Shown here: in pieces, positions 1 through 4,371 of the stretch | How positions within the stretch are numbered: the stretch's first letter is position 1 | Layout: each line of letters begins with the position of its first letter | NCBI GenBank assembly: GCA_964393335.1 | Contig: CAYMTN010000308.1 | Location: 1 to 5,612, forward strand | From: CAYMTN01 sp964393335 | GTDB taxonomy: Bacteria; Chloroflexota; Anaerolineae; Aggregatilineales; Aggregatilineaceae | Reading direction: 5' to 3' | Length of the DNA stretch: 5,612 nt | Notes under the pieces: generated by a model | Database searches by the model: none | What the model saw: the letters and a program-made list of their open reading frames with translations, nothing else | Told to the model about the DNA's origin: nothing | Program-made: the position numbers and the translations under genes

Positions 1-515
1 TGATCCGCCATACGCTGTGGCGCAGCACCAAACACGACCAGTCGCCCGCCTGGGGCCAATACGTGACGATCAACGGCCAGTCGATGCGCGTCGGGGATGA
101 TTACAACCTGTATGCGTTTGATCTCAGCCGCCCGTCGAACGCGCTGGGCTACGAGTTGAGCATCGCCGCACTGGATGAGGCGGCGCGTTTCGTTCAGGAC
201 GACATGAACGCGCAACTGGTGATCGTGCTGATCCCAACCAAAGAAGAAGTGTACGCCGACAGCCTGATCGACGTGTTGGGCGCGGATTACCTGGATAACC
301 TGCGCGAGGGCCGTCTGCGGATGCGGGCGTTGTGCGACGCACGCGGCTGGCGCTGCATCGACATGACCGACGCGCTGCGTGCCGCCGCCCAGGCCGGGGA
401 AAGCGTTTATTTCCCGGTAGACCTGCACATCAACCCGCGCGGCAATGCCATCGTCGCGGATCAAGTTGCCGCCTACCTGATCGATCACGGGCTGCTGGCA
501 GACCATACGCCCTAA
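1..515 (+). CDS. SGNH/GDSL-type hydrolase-like protein, C-terminal part (5' end outside window)
   Basis: The reading frame is open from the left edge (first full codon at base 3) to a TAA at 513-515, giving 170 visible residues with no start in view; an internal GTG at 63 is not the real start because the frame continues upstream. Near the C-terminus the segment VDLHINPRGNAIVADQVAAY carries an Asp-x-His pair (codons 420-422 and 426-428) followed by N-P-x-G and an alanine-rich helix. This is the usual end of SGNH/GDSL and AlgX/AlgJ-like domains, where Asp and His belong to the catalytic triad. An earlier strand, LVIVLIPTKEEVY (about 225-254), fits the buried strand and PTKE loop of the same families. 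The Ser-containing block I is outside the window, so activity cannot be judged. In these families the substrate is often an acylated glycan or cell-envelope polymer; the substrate here is unknown. The next gene starts 25 bp downstream on the same strand, suggesting an operon. Confidence 0.72.
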   Translation, partial: IRHTLWRSTKHDQSPAWGQYVTINGQSMRVGDDYNLYAFDLSRPSNALGYELSIAALDEAARFVQDDMNAQLVIVLIPTKEEVYADSLIDVLGADYLDNLREGRLRMRALCDARGWRCIDMTDALRAAAQAGESVYFPVDLHINPRGNAIVADQVAAYLIDHGLLADHTP

Positions 516-526
516 CATCATGGGCC

Positions 527-532
527 GAGGAG
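527..532 (+). promoter_or_regulatory. Shine-Dalgarno site of the LysM lipoprotein gene
   Basis: GAGGAG lies 8 nt before the ATG at 541. It supports 541 as the true start, rather than the open frame that runs back to 332 inside the upstream gene. Confidence 0.8.
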
Positions 533-540
533 AACCGGCT

Positions 541-1630
541 ATGCGATTCGTCACGACCACCACCCCACGCCTGCNNNNNNNNNNGCCTGCTGCTGGCTGG
601 CCTGGCCCTGCTCGGTGCCGCGCTGGCGTGTAATCTGAGCAGTGGGGGCGCGCGCCAGCCGACCGCCACCCCGACATTTGCGCTGCCGACCCAGCAGTTC
701 AGCATCCCGACAGCGACTCCGCTGCCGACGTCCGTGCCGCTGCCGACTCAGGCGCTGCCGACGCAGGTCAACTGCACGCCGTTCACGACCTGGCCGGTGT
801 ATACGGTCGTCGCGGGTGATACGCTCGGCCAGATCGCGCAGCGCAGCGGGACCACCGTGCAGCAGTTGGTCGCGGCGAACTGTCTCGCCAATTCGGAATT
901 GATCTACGCCGGGCAGCAACTCTACGTGCCGGTCCTGCCCGCGACCGTGACTCCCGCCCCAACGGCGATCCCAGCCGCGACCGCCAACCCGAACATGCCG
1001 GTTTTCGGGCAGGCCCTGTCGGCGGACCAACACTGGATCGACTCAACGGGGCGCGCGGTGACGTATTACCAGACGGTACGCGTATCGGTGGGAGTCGTGC
1101 GGAATGCGATCACCGTTGACTTTTACGTCAACGACCCGGCGAACGGATCGGCGGTCTTCATCGGCGCGGATGTCGATCCCTGGGACGGCGCGTTTGTGGA
1201 TTACACCTTCCCGGCCCCGGGCGACTACACGTTCCAGGCCGTCGCGGAAAACGAGTTCGTGCGCCTCAACAGCAGCATATTCACCGTACGCTACGATCCC
1301 AGTTTCAACCCGCCGGGCGGGCAGACCAACGCCCTGACTATCACGCCCAACAAGGGCTATGCGAACGGCTGGTACACGCTCCAGGCCGGTGCGACGGTGA
1401 CGATCACCTGGCCGGACGCGCCCATCGGCGCGACACGCATCGATTTTAGCTTCGCGCCAACCGGCACCGGCATCACGCCGCAGGTCATCGGCTCTGACCT
1501 GTCGCCGCAGGATGGCGCGTTGATCGCGTGGGTGGTGCCGGGCGGGTCGGGTCACCTGCAAGCCAGCGCCACGATGCCCGGCGGCTCGATTCAGTCCAGC
1601 CAGATCGTGAGTCTGGTCACGTCAAATTAG
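541..1630 (+). CDS. LysM-domain lipoprotein with two C-terminal Ig-like domains (interrupted by assembly gap)
   Basis: The start ATG (541) has a good ribosome site and encodes MRFVTTTTPR, the n-region of a signal peptide. After the N run the frame continues with LLLAGLALLGAALA and a lipobox Cys at 629-631 (AALA|C), so the product should be exported and lipidated. The mature protein is 333 residues. It has a Thr/Pro-rich linker (about residues 9-45) and a LysM domain (about 58-101, starting YTVVAGDTLGQIAQ), the fold that binds peptidoglycan or chitin-type glycans. Two Cys, one just before the LysM (VNCTP) and one inside it (AANCL), could form a disulfide. A short Pro/Ala/Thr linker leads to two beta-rich domains sharing the pattern [IV]DF...IG.D..P.DGA, resembling bacterial Ig-like Big_7-type modules. 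The product probably sits on the outer face of the membrane, bound to the wall. As written the ATG frame and the downstream frame differ by one base because of the gap. The frame ends at TAG 1628-1630. Confidence 0.85.
575..584. other. 10-N assembly gap, probably an unmerged 6-bp overlap
   Basis: Ten Ns separate the n-region from the hydrophobic core of the lipoprotein signal peptide. The left flank ends in GCCTGC (569-574) and the right flank begins with GCCTGC (585-590). Ten Ns is a conventional filler length, so it need not be a measured distance. The coding frames on each side only agree if the true inserted length is a multiple of three; collapsing the shared 6 bp (net -6) satisfies this. 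Confidence 0.9.
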
Positions 1631-1664
1631 CGGGGAAACGATCCATTTGGGGACAACTTTGTGA

Positions 1665-1911
1665 GGGCGCTGCTCTCACCCTCCCAATTGGCGTCAATTT
1701 AAGAACTTACCTCACCTCCCGGCCTCGCTCCACATATGGAGACCTCCACACGCGGAGAGGAGGAGAAAAGCCTGGGTTTTTCCCCCCGCCATGCAATGGC
1801 GAGGGGACACCGCGCGTAGCGCGGAGGGGTGAGGTAAACCGTCGGCGAGCCGAAAAACGCGCACGTTGGTCCTTAAGTTGACACATATTGGGCGCTGCTC
1901 TCACGCTCCCA
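1665..1911. repeat. Structured intergenic element with direct and inverted repeats
   Basis: The 22-bp sequence beginning GGGCGCTGCTCTCAC occurs at 1665-1686 and again at 1890-1911 with one mismatch. Inside these copies are inverted arms: GTCAATTTAAGAAC (1693-1706) against GTCCTTAAGTTGAC (1869-1882), 12 of 14 complementary, and TTACCTCACC (1707-1716) against GGTGAGGTAA (1828-1837), exact. Within them are compact palindromes: CTCCA/TGGAG (1728-1741), a 27-nt hairpin around GCCATGCAATGGC (1781-1807), and CCGCGCGTAGCGCGG (1810-1824). The nested layout resembles a non-coding, dispersed MITE-like or REP-like unit. No transposase is present. That it recurs elsewhere in the genome is inference. Confidence 0.55.
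1781..1807. repeat. Hairpin inside the intergenic element
   Basis: CGCCAT (1787-1792) pairs with ATGGCG (1796-1801) around a GCA loop. After one mismatch, TCCCC (1781-1785) pairs with GGGGA (1803-1807). There is no T-run after it on either strand, so an intrinsic terminator is unlikely. Confidence 0.6.
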
Positions 1912-1998
1912 CACGGGGCCGCTGGCCGCGTGACCCCTTCGCCGATGCAAGCGGCTTACCGGCTCGCCACCTGCTCCGGGTGCAGGGTGCGTGGCACT

Positions 1999-2035
1999 CT
2001 GCCGGGGTGCGGGGTGGAACCCCGCGACGTGGCAG
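1999..2035 (-). terminator. Strong hairpin just past the HEAT gene stop (terminator-like, no T-run)
   Basis: GCGGGGT (2009-2015) pairs perfectly with ACCCCGC (2019-2025) around a GGA loop. After a symmetric 5-nt internal loop, CTGCC (1999-2003) pairs with GGCAG (2031-2035). The structure begins 11 bp beyond the stop codon of the minus-strand HEAT gene and faces the convergent lipoprotein gene. It may protect or terminate transcripts, but the absence of a T-tract argues against a classical Rho-independent terminator. It could also be another intergenic repeat. Confidence 0.4.
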
Positions 2036-2045
2036 ATCGGAGTCA

Positions 2046-2303
2046 TCAATCCTGGTTGACCAGTTTGCCGACGGCGGTCGCGGCGGCGGCGCGGACCGCG
2101 TTGTCGTCGTCTTCCAGCGCAATCGACAGCGGCTTGCGCGCGCGCTGGTCGCCCAATTCGCCTAACGCGACCGCCGCCAAACGCCGGACGTTGGCATCTT
2201 TTGTGTAACTCAGCGCGGCGATCAACCCCTCGACGTCGTGCGCCGCTTGCAGCGCGGCGATGTCCGGCTTGCTGCCGCCGAAAAATCCTCGCAAAAATGA
2301 CAT
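2046..2303 (-). CDS. Small HEAT-repeat protein (85 aa)
   Basis: The ATG (2303-2301) is preceded by GGAG 8 nt upstream and by a strong extended -10 promoter; the stop is TGA (2048-2046). Residues 25-56, around VEGLIAALSYTKDANVRRLA and then AVALGELGD, match a HEAT or PBS-lyase-type HEAT helix pair. Residues 57-85 (RKPLSIALEDDDNAVRAAAA then TAVGKL) are a second copy with the usual D-x-x-V-R-x-x-A core. The N-terminus MSFLRGFFGGSKPD is short and amphipathic, with no signal peptide. HEAT repeats form alpha-solenoid binding surfaces and usually occur in longer arrays, so two repeats alone make an unusually small protein, probably an adaptor or a remnant-sized module. The partner is unknown. The gene diverges from the methyltransferase gene, sharing a 116-bp intergenic region. 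Cytoplasmic location is inferred. Confidence 0.75.
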   Translation of the reverse strand: MSFLRGFFGGSKPDIAALQAAHDVEGLIAALSYTKDANVRRLAAVALGELGDQRARKPLSIALEDDDNAVRAAAATAVGKLVNQD

Positions 2304-2311
2304 GGTATCTG

Positions 2312-2315
2312 CTCC
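2312..2315 (-). promoter_or_regulatory. Shine-Dalgarno site of the HEAT-repeat gene
   Basis: On the minus strand GGTGGAG (its GGAG at 2315-2312) lies 8 nt before the ATG at 2303. It fixes this start over longer open frames in other registers. Confidence 0.65.
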
Positions 2316-2344
2316 ACCCGTGATACGCCGGAAATCCAGCGCCC

Positions 2345-2353
2345 ATTATAGCA
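2345..2353 (-). promoter_or_regulatory. Extended -10 promoter of the HEAT-repeat gene
   Basis: The minus strand reads TGCTATAAT, a consensus extended -10 (TGN plus TATAAT). The transcript should begin near 2338, leaving a leader of about 35 nt before the ATG. No good TTGACA-like hexamer is found 16-18 bp upstream, which is acceptable for extended -10 promoters. The same word, with one change, precedes argS. Confidence 0.7.
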
Positions 2354-2371
2354 CCGGCCCGGCAAAGACGT

Positions 2372-2377
2372 TACTAT
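2372..2377 (+). promoter_or_regulatory. Weak candidate -10 for the methyltransferase gene
   Basis: TACTAT lies 43 bp before the ATG at 2420, in the short divergent region. It matches the TATAAT consensus only partly and has no recognisable -35 at 17 bp. It is proposed mainly because a plus-strand promoter is needed between the two divergent genes. Confidence 0.25.
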
Positions 2378-2419
2378 GGTGCCCGGATTCGTGTGGTTCG
2401 CGGGGAGTCGGAAACGCCG

Positions 2420-3271
2420 ATGATCTGGATCGTCGTGGGGGCGCTGGCGGCGGGCTTCGCTGCCGTGTCATGGTACCTGTTGATCAAAACGGAAGGCATC
2501 TACCTGGGGCGCGGCATGGTCGTCTGGTTGTATGACGTATACGCCTCCCGCTACGACGCGATCAAACAGTTCGATCCGTTCAACGAGGACGTCTACCTCG
2601 CGCAGCCGATTTTGCAGCGGATTCCGCACGTCGCCGCGCCGCTGGTGCTGGACGTGGCGACCGGCACCGGGCGCGTCCCGCTGGCGCTGCTCGAACAGCC
2701 GACCTTTCAGGGACGCGTGATCGGGCTGGACCTCAGCCGCAAGATGCTGCACATCGCCGCCCGAAAACTCGCGCCGTATGGCCGCCGCGCCAGCCTGCTG
2801 CATCACCCCGCCAACACGCTGCCCTTCCCCGCCGGTACGTTCGACGTGGTGACCTGCCTGGAAGCGCTCGAATTCATGATGGACCCGCGCGGCGTGCTGC
2901 GCGAGCTGGTGCGCGTGCTGCGTCCCGGCGGCCTGCTGGTGATCACCAACCGGCAGGGCTTCGACACGCGACTGATGCCGGGCCGCACCCTGTCGCACGA
3001 CCGGCTGGAATCGATCCTGCGCGACGACCTGGGCCTGACGCACGTCGATATCCAGGCGTGGCAGGTCGATTACCGCATCGTGTGGGCGACCAAGCCCGGT
3101 TTCAGCCAGCCGACCGGCTCGATTCCACTGGAGGAAGTATGGCAGTGTCCGGCGTGCGGCGTGGTGGACCTGATCCCGGTCGAGGGGGGCTGGCGCTGCC
3201 TGACGTGTGAAACGCTGGTCCCGCTGGGCGGCGACGGCGTGATCGAAGCGGCAAAAAACGCCGGACGATAA
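2420..3271 (+). CDS. Membrane-anchored class I SAM-dependent methyltransferase with C-terminal zinc-ribbon-like segment
   Basis: The chosen ATG (2420) follows GGGGAG at 2402-2407 (12-nt spacing, rather long); a GTG at 2393 is in frame but lacks a ribosome site. The product is 283 residues. Residues 2-21 (IVVGALAAGFAAVSWYLL region) are a hydrophobic anchor. The Rossmann methyltransferase core follows: motif I LDVATGTGR (77-85) binds S-adenosylmethionine, the acidic residue in GLDLS (D104) contacts the ribose, FDVVTC (141-146) is the motif IV strand, and LRPGG (167-171) is typical of Methyltransf_11/UbiE-like enzymes. After the core, CPAC (243-246) and CLTC (260-263) form two CxxC knuckles about 13 residues apart, as in a zinc ribbon. 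The substrate cannot be told from sequence; lipids, quinones and small molecules are all possible for this class. The gene is monocistronic, ending in a terminator that overlaps its last codons. Confidence 0.85.
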   Translation: MIWIVVGALAAGFAAVSWYLLIKTEGIYLGRGMVVWLYDVYASRYDAIKQFDPFNEDVYLAQPILQRIPHVAAPLVLDVATGTGRVPLALLEQPTFQGRVIGLDLSRKMLHIAARKLAPYGRRASLLHHPANTLPFPAGTFDVVTCLEALEFMMDPRGVLRELVRVLRPGGLLVITNRQGFDTRLMPGRTLSHDRLESILRDDLGLTHVDIQAWQVDYRIVWATKPGFSQPTGSIPLEEVWQCPACGVVDLIPVEGGWRCLTCETLVPLGGDGVIEAAKNAGR

Positions 3272-3285
3272 TTATCCGGCGTTTT
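3255..3285. terminator. Bidirectional intrinsic terminator
   Basis: AAAACGCCGGA (3255-3265) is perfectly complementary to TCCGGCGTTTT (3275-3285), with a 9-nt loop that contains the methyltransferase TAA (3269-3271). Read on the plus strand the GC stem ends in TTTT; read on the minus strand it ends in TTTTTT (complement of 3258-3253). It therefore can stop both the methyltransferase transcript and the oncoming KTSC/YjzC-like transcript, whose last gene ends at 3313. Confidence 0.88.
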
Positions 3286-3312
3286 CTCACAGCAAGGAAC
3301 CAAGCTACTACA

Positions 3313-3498
3313 CTACGGTTTGGGTGGGCCGATTCGCTTCCATTTGCGGCCTGGTTTTTGCGTCGGAGGTAACGGCTTGTCGGTTGGTTCAATAGTTACC
3401 TGACGCGGATTCGGTATCTTTCCACCGCGAGGTCCAGTCTCTTCATATTCGCCAGACCTTGCGGGAGTCTCTCCTGGTTTTTGTGTTTCTCCTGCCAT
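3313..3498 (-). CDS. YjzC-like small protein (61 aa)
   Basis: The ATG is at 3498-3496 and the stop TAG at 3315-3313. An in-frame stop lies shortly upstream, so this is the only possible start. The ribosome site is doubtful: GAGGAG is 14 nt away, and a weaker ACAGG is 6 nt away. The protein is basic and Pro/Gly-rich. The order of elements KPGETPARSGEYEETGPRGG (residues 7-26), then a Val-Thr strand, a D-K-P-x-PPT turn and a C-terminal GRKWKRIG resembles the Bacillus YjzC family: short proteins of unknown function with pG..ap.SGeY, a prGG turn, a PPT turn and a terminal W. There is no signal peptide or membrane segment. It lies 41 bp downstream of the KTSC gene on the same strand and is probably co-transcribed, ending at the terminator at 3255-3285. 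Its base composition is lower in GC than that of the neighbouring long genes. Confidence 0.62.
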   Translation of the reverse strand: MAGETQKPGETPARSGEYEETGPRGGKIPNPRQVTIEPTDKPLPPTQKPGRKWKRIGPPKP

Positions 3499-3539
3499 GC
3501 TACGCCTGTCTACTCCTCACGTTTGTTGTGCCCTGTTGG

Positions 3540-3752
3540 TCACGTTATTTGGGTATCCCCATATCGGCCTTTGATCTGGGAGTTGAAATACTTGCCATGT
3601 GAACCAGCATTCATCAACGCTTGGTATACATCATTCGGTACGCCATAGTATTGATAAACGCGGCCCCCATGGAACTCAATCTCCAGGGTACGAGTAGCTG
3701 GATCATATCCAGCTGAACGAAGGTTATTTGAACTGACCTGTTTCCTGACCAT
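3540..3752 (-). CDS. KTSC-domain protein (70 aa)
   Basis: The stop is TGA (3542-3540). Two adjacent starts exist: GTG at 3755 and ATG at 3752. The AGGAG at 3763-3759 is 6 nt from the ATG but only 3 nt from the GTG, so ATG is chosen. The protein matches the KTSC domain over its whole length. It has V-SSN near the start (residues 6-9), GYDPATRTLEIEFHGGRVYQ (15-34) giving two strands, YYGVPNDVYQALMNAGSHGK (35-54) giving strand, turn and helix, and then YFNSQIKGRY with the family's terminal I-K...Y. KTSC domains occur alone or attached to nucleic-acid enzymes such as lysyl-tRNA synthetase and phage or restriction-related proteins; the role of stand-alone forms is not established. It is the first gene of a likely two-gene unit with the YjzC-like gene. 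The low-GC setting suggests acquisition. Confidence 0.85.
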   Translation of the reverse strand: MVRKQVSSNNLRSAGYDPATRTLEIEFHGGRVYQYYGVPNDVYQALMNAGSHGKYFNSQIKGRYGDTQIT

Positions 3753-3758
3753 CACTAT

Positions 3759-3763
3759 CTCCT
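3759..3763 (-). promoter_or_regulatory. Shine-Dalgarno site deciding the KTSC gene start
   Basis: The minus strand reads AGGAG. It stands 6 nt before the ATG at 3752 and only 3 nt before the alternative GTG at 3755, so it favours the ATG. Confidence 0.7.
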
Positions 3764-3991
3764 GTGATACGCTTTGATTGCTGTTGGTTCCTTGCGAGTG
3801 ACCTAAAAAGCCAAAACAAGCAACAATACTCTGGTCGCATTGGAACCAAAAACGCGCTTCGTTGTATCACTTAATGTATCTAAAACAGGCAGAACTTTAT
3901 AAACTATAACAGAACTTATGATCTAAAGCAATCACCATAGTCTCTTCTTTATCCTTCATCTATTATTCGAACGAAATTCATTTGATATCAA

Positions 3992-4082
3992 GAGTATATC
4001 GCTATATATGGGAAAAGTTCGCTCCATTTACCCCATATATATGAGTAAATGGAGTAATAGTATAAAAAATATACTCGTTTTT
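3992..4082 (+). repeat. Nested and competing inverted repeats followed by a T-run
   Basis: Three exact inverted pairs overlap: GAGTATAT (3992-3999) with ATATACTC (4069-4076); TATATATGGG (4003-4012) with CCCATATATA (4032-4041); and CTCCATTTAC (4022-4031) with GTAAATGGAG (4045-4054). The second and third pairs cross, and the joining stretch of 3 nt (4042-4044) looks too short for a pseudoknot, so they should be alternatives. T5 follows at 4078-4082. It could be a small structured RNA, an attenuator or a mobile-element remnant; none is proven. Confidence 0.55.
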
Positions 4083-4273
4083 ATTCAAGTGAAATCAGGG
4101 AAGGCGTCTGGCCTTCAAGAGCTTCAGTATGGGAAGAAATCTCATGGCCCTACTGCATGTTGAGGTTTGGTTTTTCAGTCTCACATAGTCCGCCCGATCT
4201 GACAAAAACGATTCCTTGCTTTTGTTCAGTAGCATGGACCTGCTGCACGCGAAACCATCCCGCTCGTTGGGTA

Positions 4274-4286
4274 GATTCGATGAATC
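4274..4286. promoter_or_regulatory. Possible operator-like dyad upstream of argS
   Basis: GATTC-GAT-GAATC is a 13-bp dyad with perfect 5-bp arms, centred about 35 bp before the argS -10. The position suits a regulator site, but arms this short occur often by chance. Confidence 0.2.
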
Positions 4287-4308
4287 AGTCTCCCCCCGCG
4301 CACAAATA

Positions 4309-4317
4309 TGCTACAAT
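4309..4317 (+). promoter_or_regulatory. Extended -10 promoter of argS
   Basis: TGCTACAAT is an extended -10 (TGN plus TACAAT). Transcription should begin near 4324, leaving a leader of about 48 nt. No TTGACA-like hexamer is seen at the usual distance. The nine bases differ by one from the promoter of the HEAT gene, TGCTATAAT. Confidence 0.65.
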
Positions 4318-4357
4318 GGCGCGATATTTCATCCGGATACCGACGATGTGATGCAGC

Positions 4358-4363
4358 GAGGAG
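4358..4363 (+). promoter_or_regulatory. argS: Shine-Dalgarno site deciding the argS start
   Basis: GAGGAG lies 8 nt before the GTG at 4372. An in-frame ATG at 4351 lies upstream of this site and has no ribosome site of its own, so GTG 4372 is preferred. Confidence 0.75.
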
Positions 4364-4371
4364 ACTGGTTC

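Larger units (their letters stand above)
1631..2045. other. Gene-free interval between convergent genes
   Basis: No credible coding sequence is seen on either strand in this stretch of about 415 bp. It lies between the stop of the lipoprotein gene (+) and the stop of the HEAT gene (-), so it is a convergent 3' region where no promoter is needed. It is filled by the inverted-repeat-rich element at 1665-1911 and the hairpin at 1999-2035, both listed separately. Open frames that cross it (for example 1528-1881 + and 1873-2346 -) have low-complexity Arg-rich translations and start inside real genes. Confidence 0.7.
3292..3795. repeat. 12-bp perfect inverted repeat flanking the two small minus-strand genes
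   Basis: GCAAGGAACCAA at 3292-3303 has its exact reverse complement TTGGTTCCTTGC at 3784-3795. The pair brackets the KTSC and YjzC-like genes almost exactly. The core GGAACCAA appears a third time at 3842-3849. No clear target-site duplication is visible outside the arms, so whether these are mobile-element ends is open. Confidence 0.45.
3764..4300. other. AT-rich gene-free interval upstream of both the KTSC unit and argS
   Basis: No convincing gene is present. By hand count GC is about 28-32% in 3901-4080, against about 67% in a sampled 60 bp of the methyltransferase gene. The stretch must hold the minus-strand promoter of the KTSC unit. The best weak candidate is minus-strand TGATACAAC (3869-3861), which would give a leader of about 100 nt, but this is not secure. 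A plus-strand TTGATA (3982-3987) with TATATG 17 bp later (4005-4010) is a possible promoter reading into the inverted repeats at 3992-4076. Smaller hairpins are GAAGGC/GCCTTC (4100-4116) and a bulged CTGACAAAA/TTTTGTTCAG (4199-4229). The open frame at 4157-4351 has no domain signal or ribosome site. Confidence 0.6.

Noticed and set aside
332..540. Upstream extension of the lipoprotein frame to an ATG at 332
   Set aside because: It overlaps the SGNH gene in another frame, translates to Arg-rich low-complexity sequence, and is joined to the lipoprotein only through the 10-N gap, whose length shifts the frame. The ATG at 541 has the ribosome site and signal peptide start.
551..1033. 160-codon open frame on the minus strand
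   Set aside because: Antisense to the lipoprotein gene and crosses the N run; Arg-rich shadow translation.
1665..1911. CRISPR array
   Set aside because: Only two copies of the 22-bp repeat are present, about 225 bp apart, with structured rather than unique spacer-sized sequence between them.
1873..2346. 157-codon open frame on the minus strand
   Set aside because: Overlaps the HEAT gene in another frame and runs through the repeat region; the 85-aa HEAT frame has the domain match, ribosome site and promoter.
2393..2419. GTG start nine codons upstream for the methyltransferase
   Set aside because: No Shine-Dalgarno before it, and it adds polar residues in front of the hydrophobic anchor; the ATG at 2420 starts directly at the anchor and has GGGGAG upstream.
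2468..3043. 191-codon open frame on the minus strand
   Set aside because: Antisense to the methyltransferase core; its translation is Gln/Arg/His-rich with no domain pattern.
4157..4351. 64-codon open frame before argS
   Set aside because: No ribosome site, no recognisable domain, and it overlaps the argS promoter.
4351..4371. In-frame ATG seven codons upstream for argS
   Set aside because: The only good Shine-Dalgarno (4358-4363) lies downstream of this ATG and is well spaced for the GTG at 4372.
3756..4371. tRNA or other standard RNA gene in the AT-rich stretch
   Set aside because: No cloverleaf, TTCRA-type T-loop or CCA-end pattern could be found by eye on either strand.
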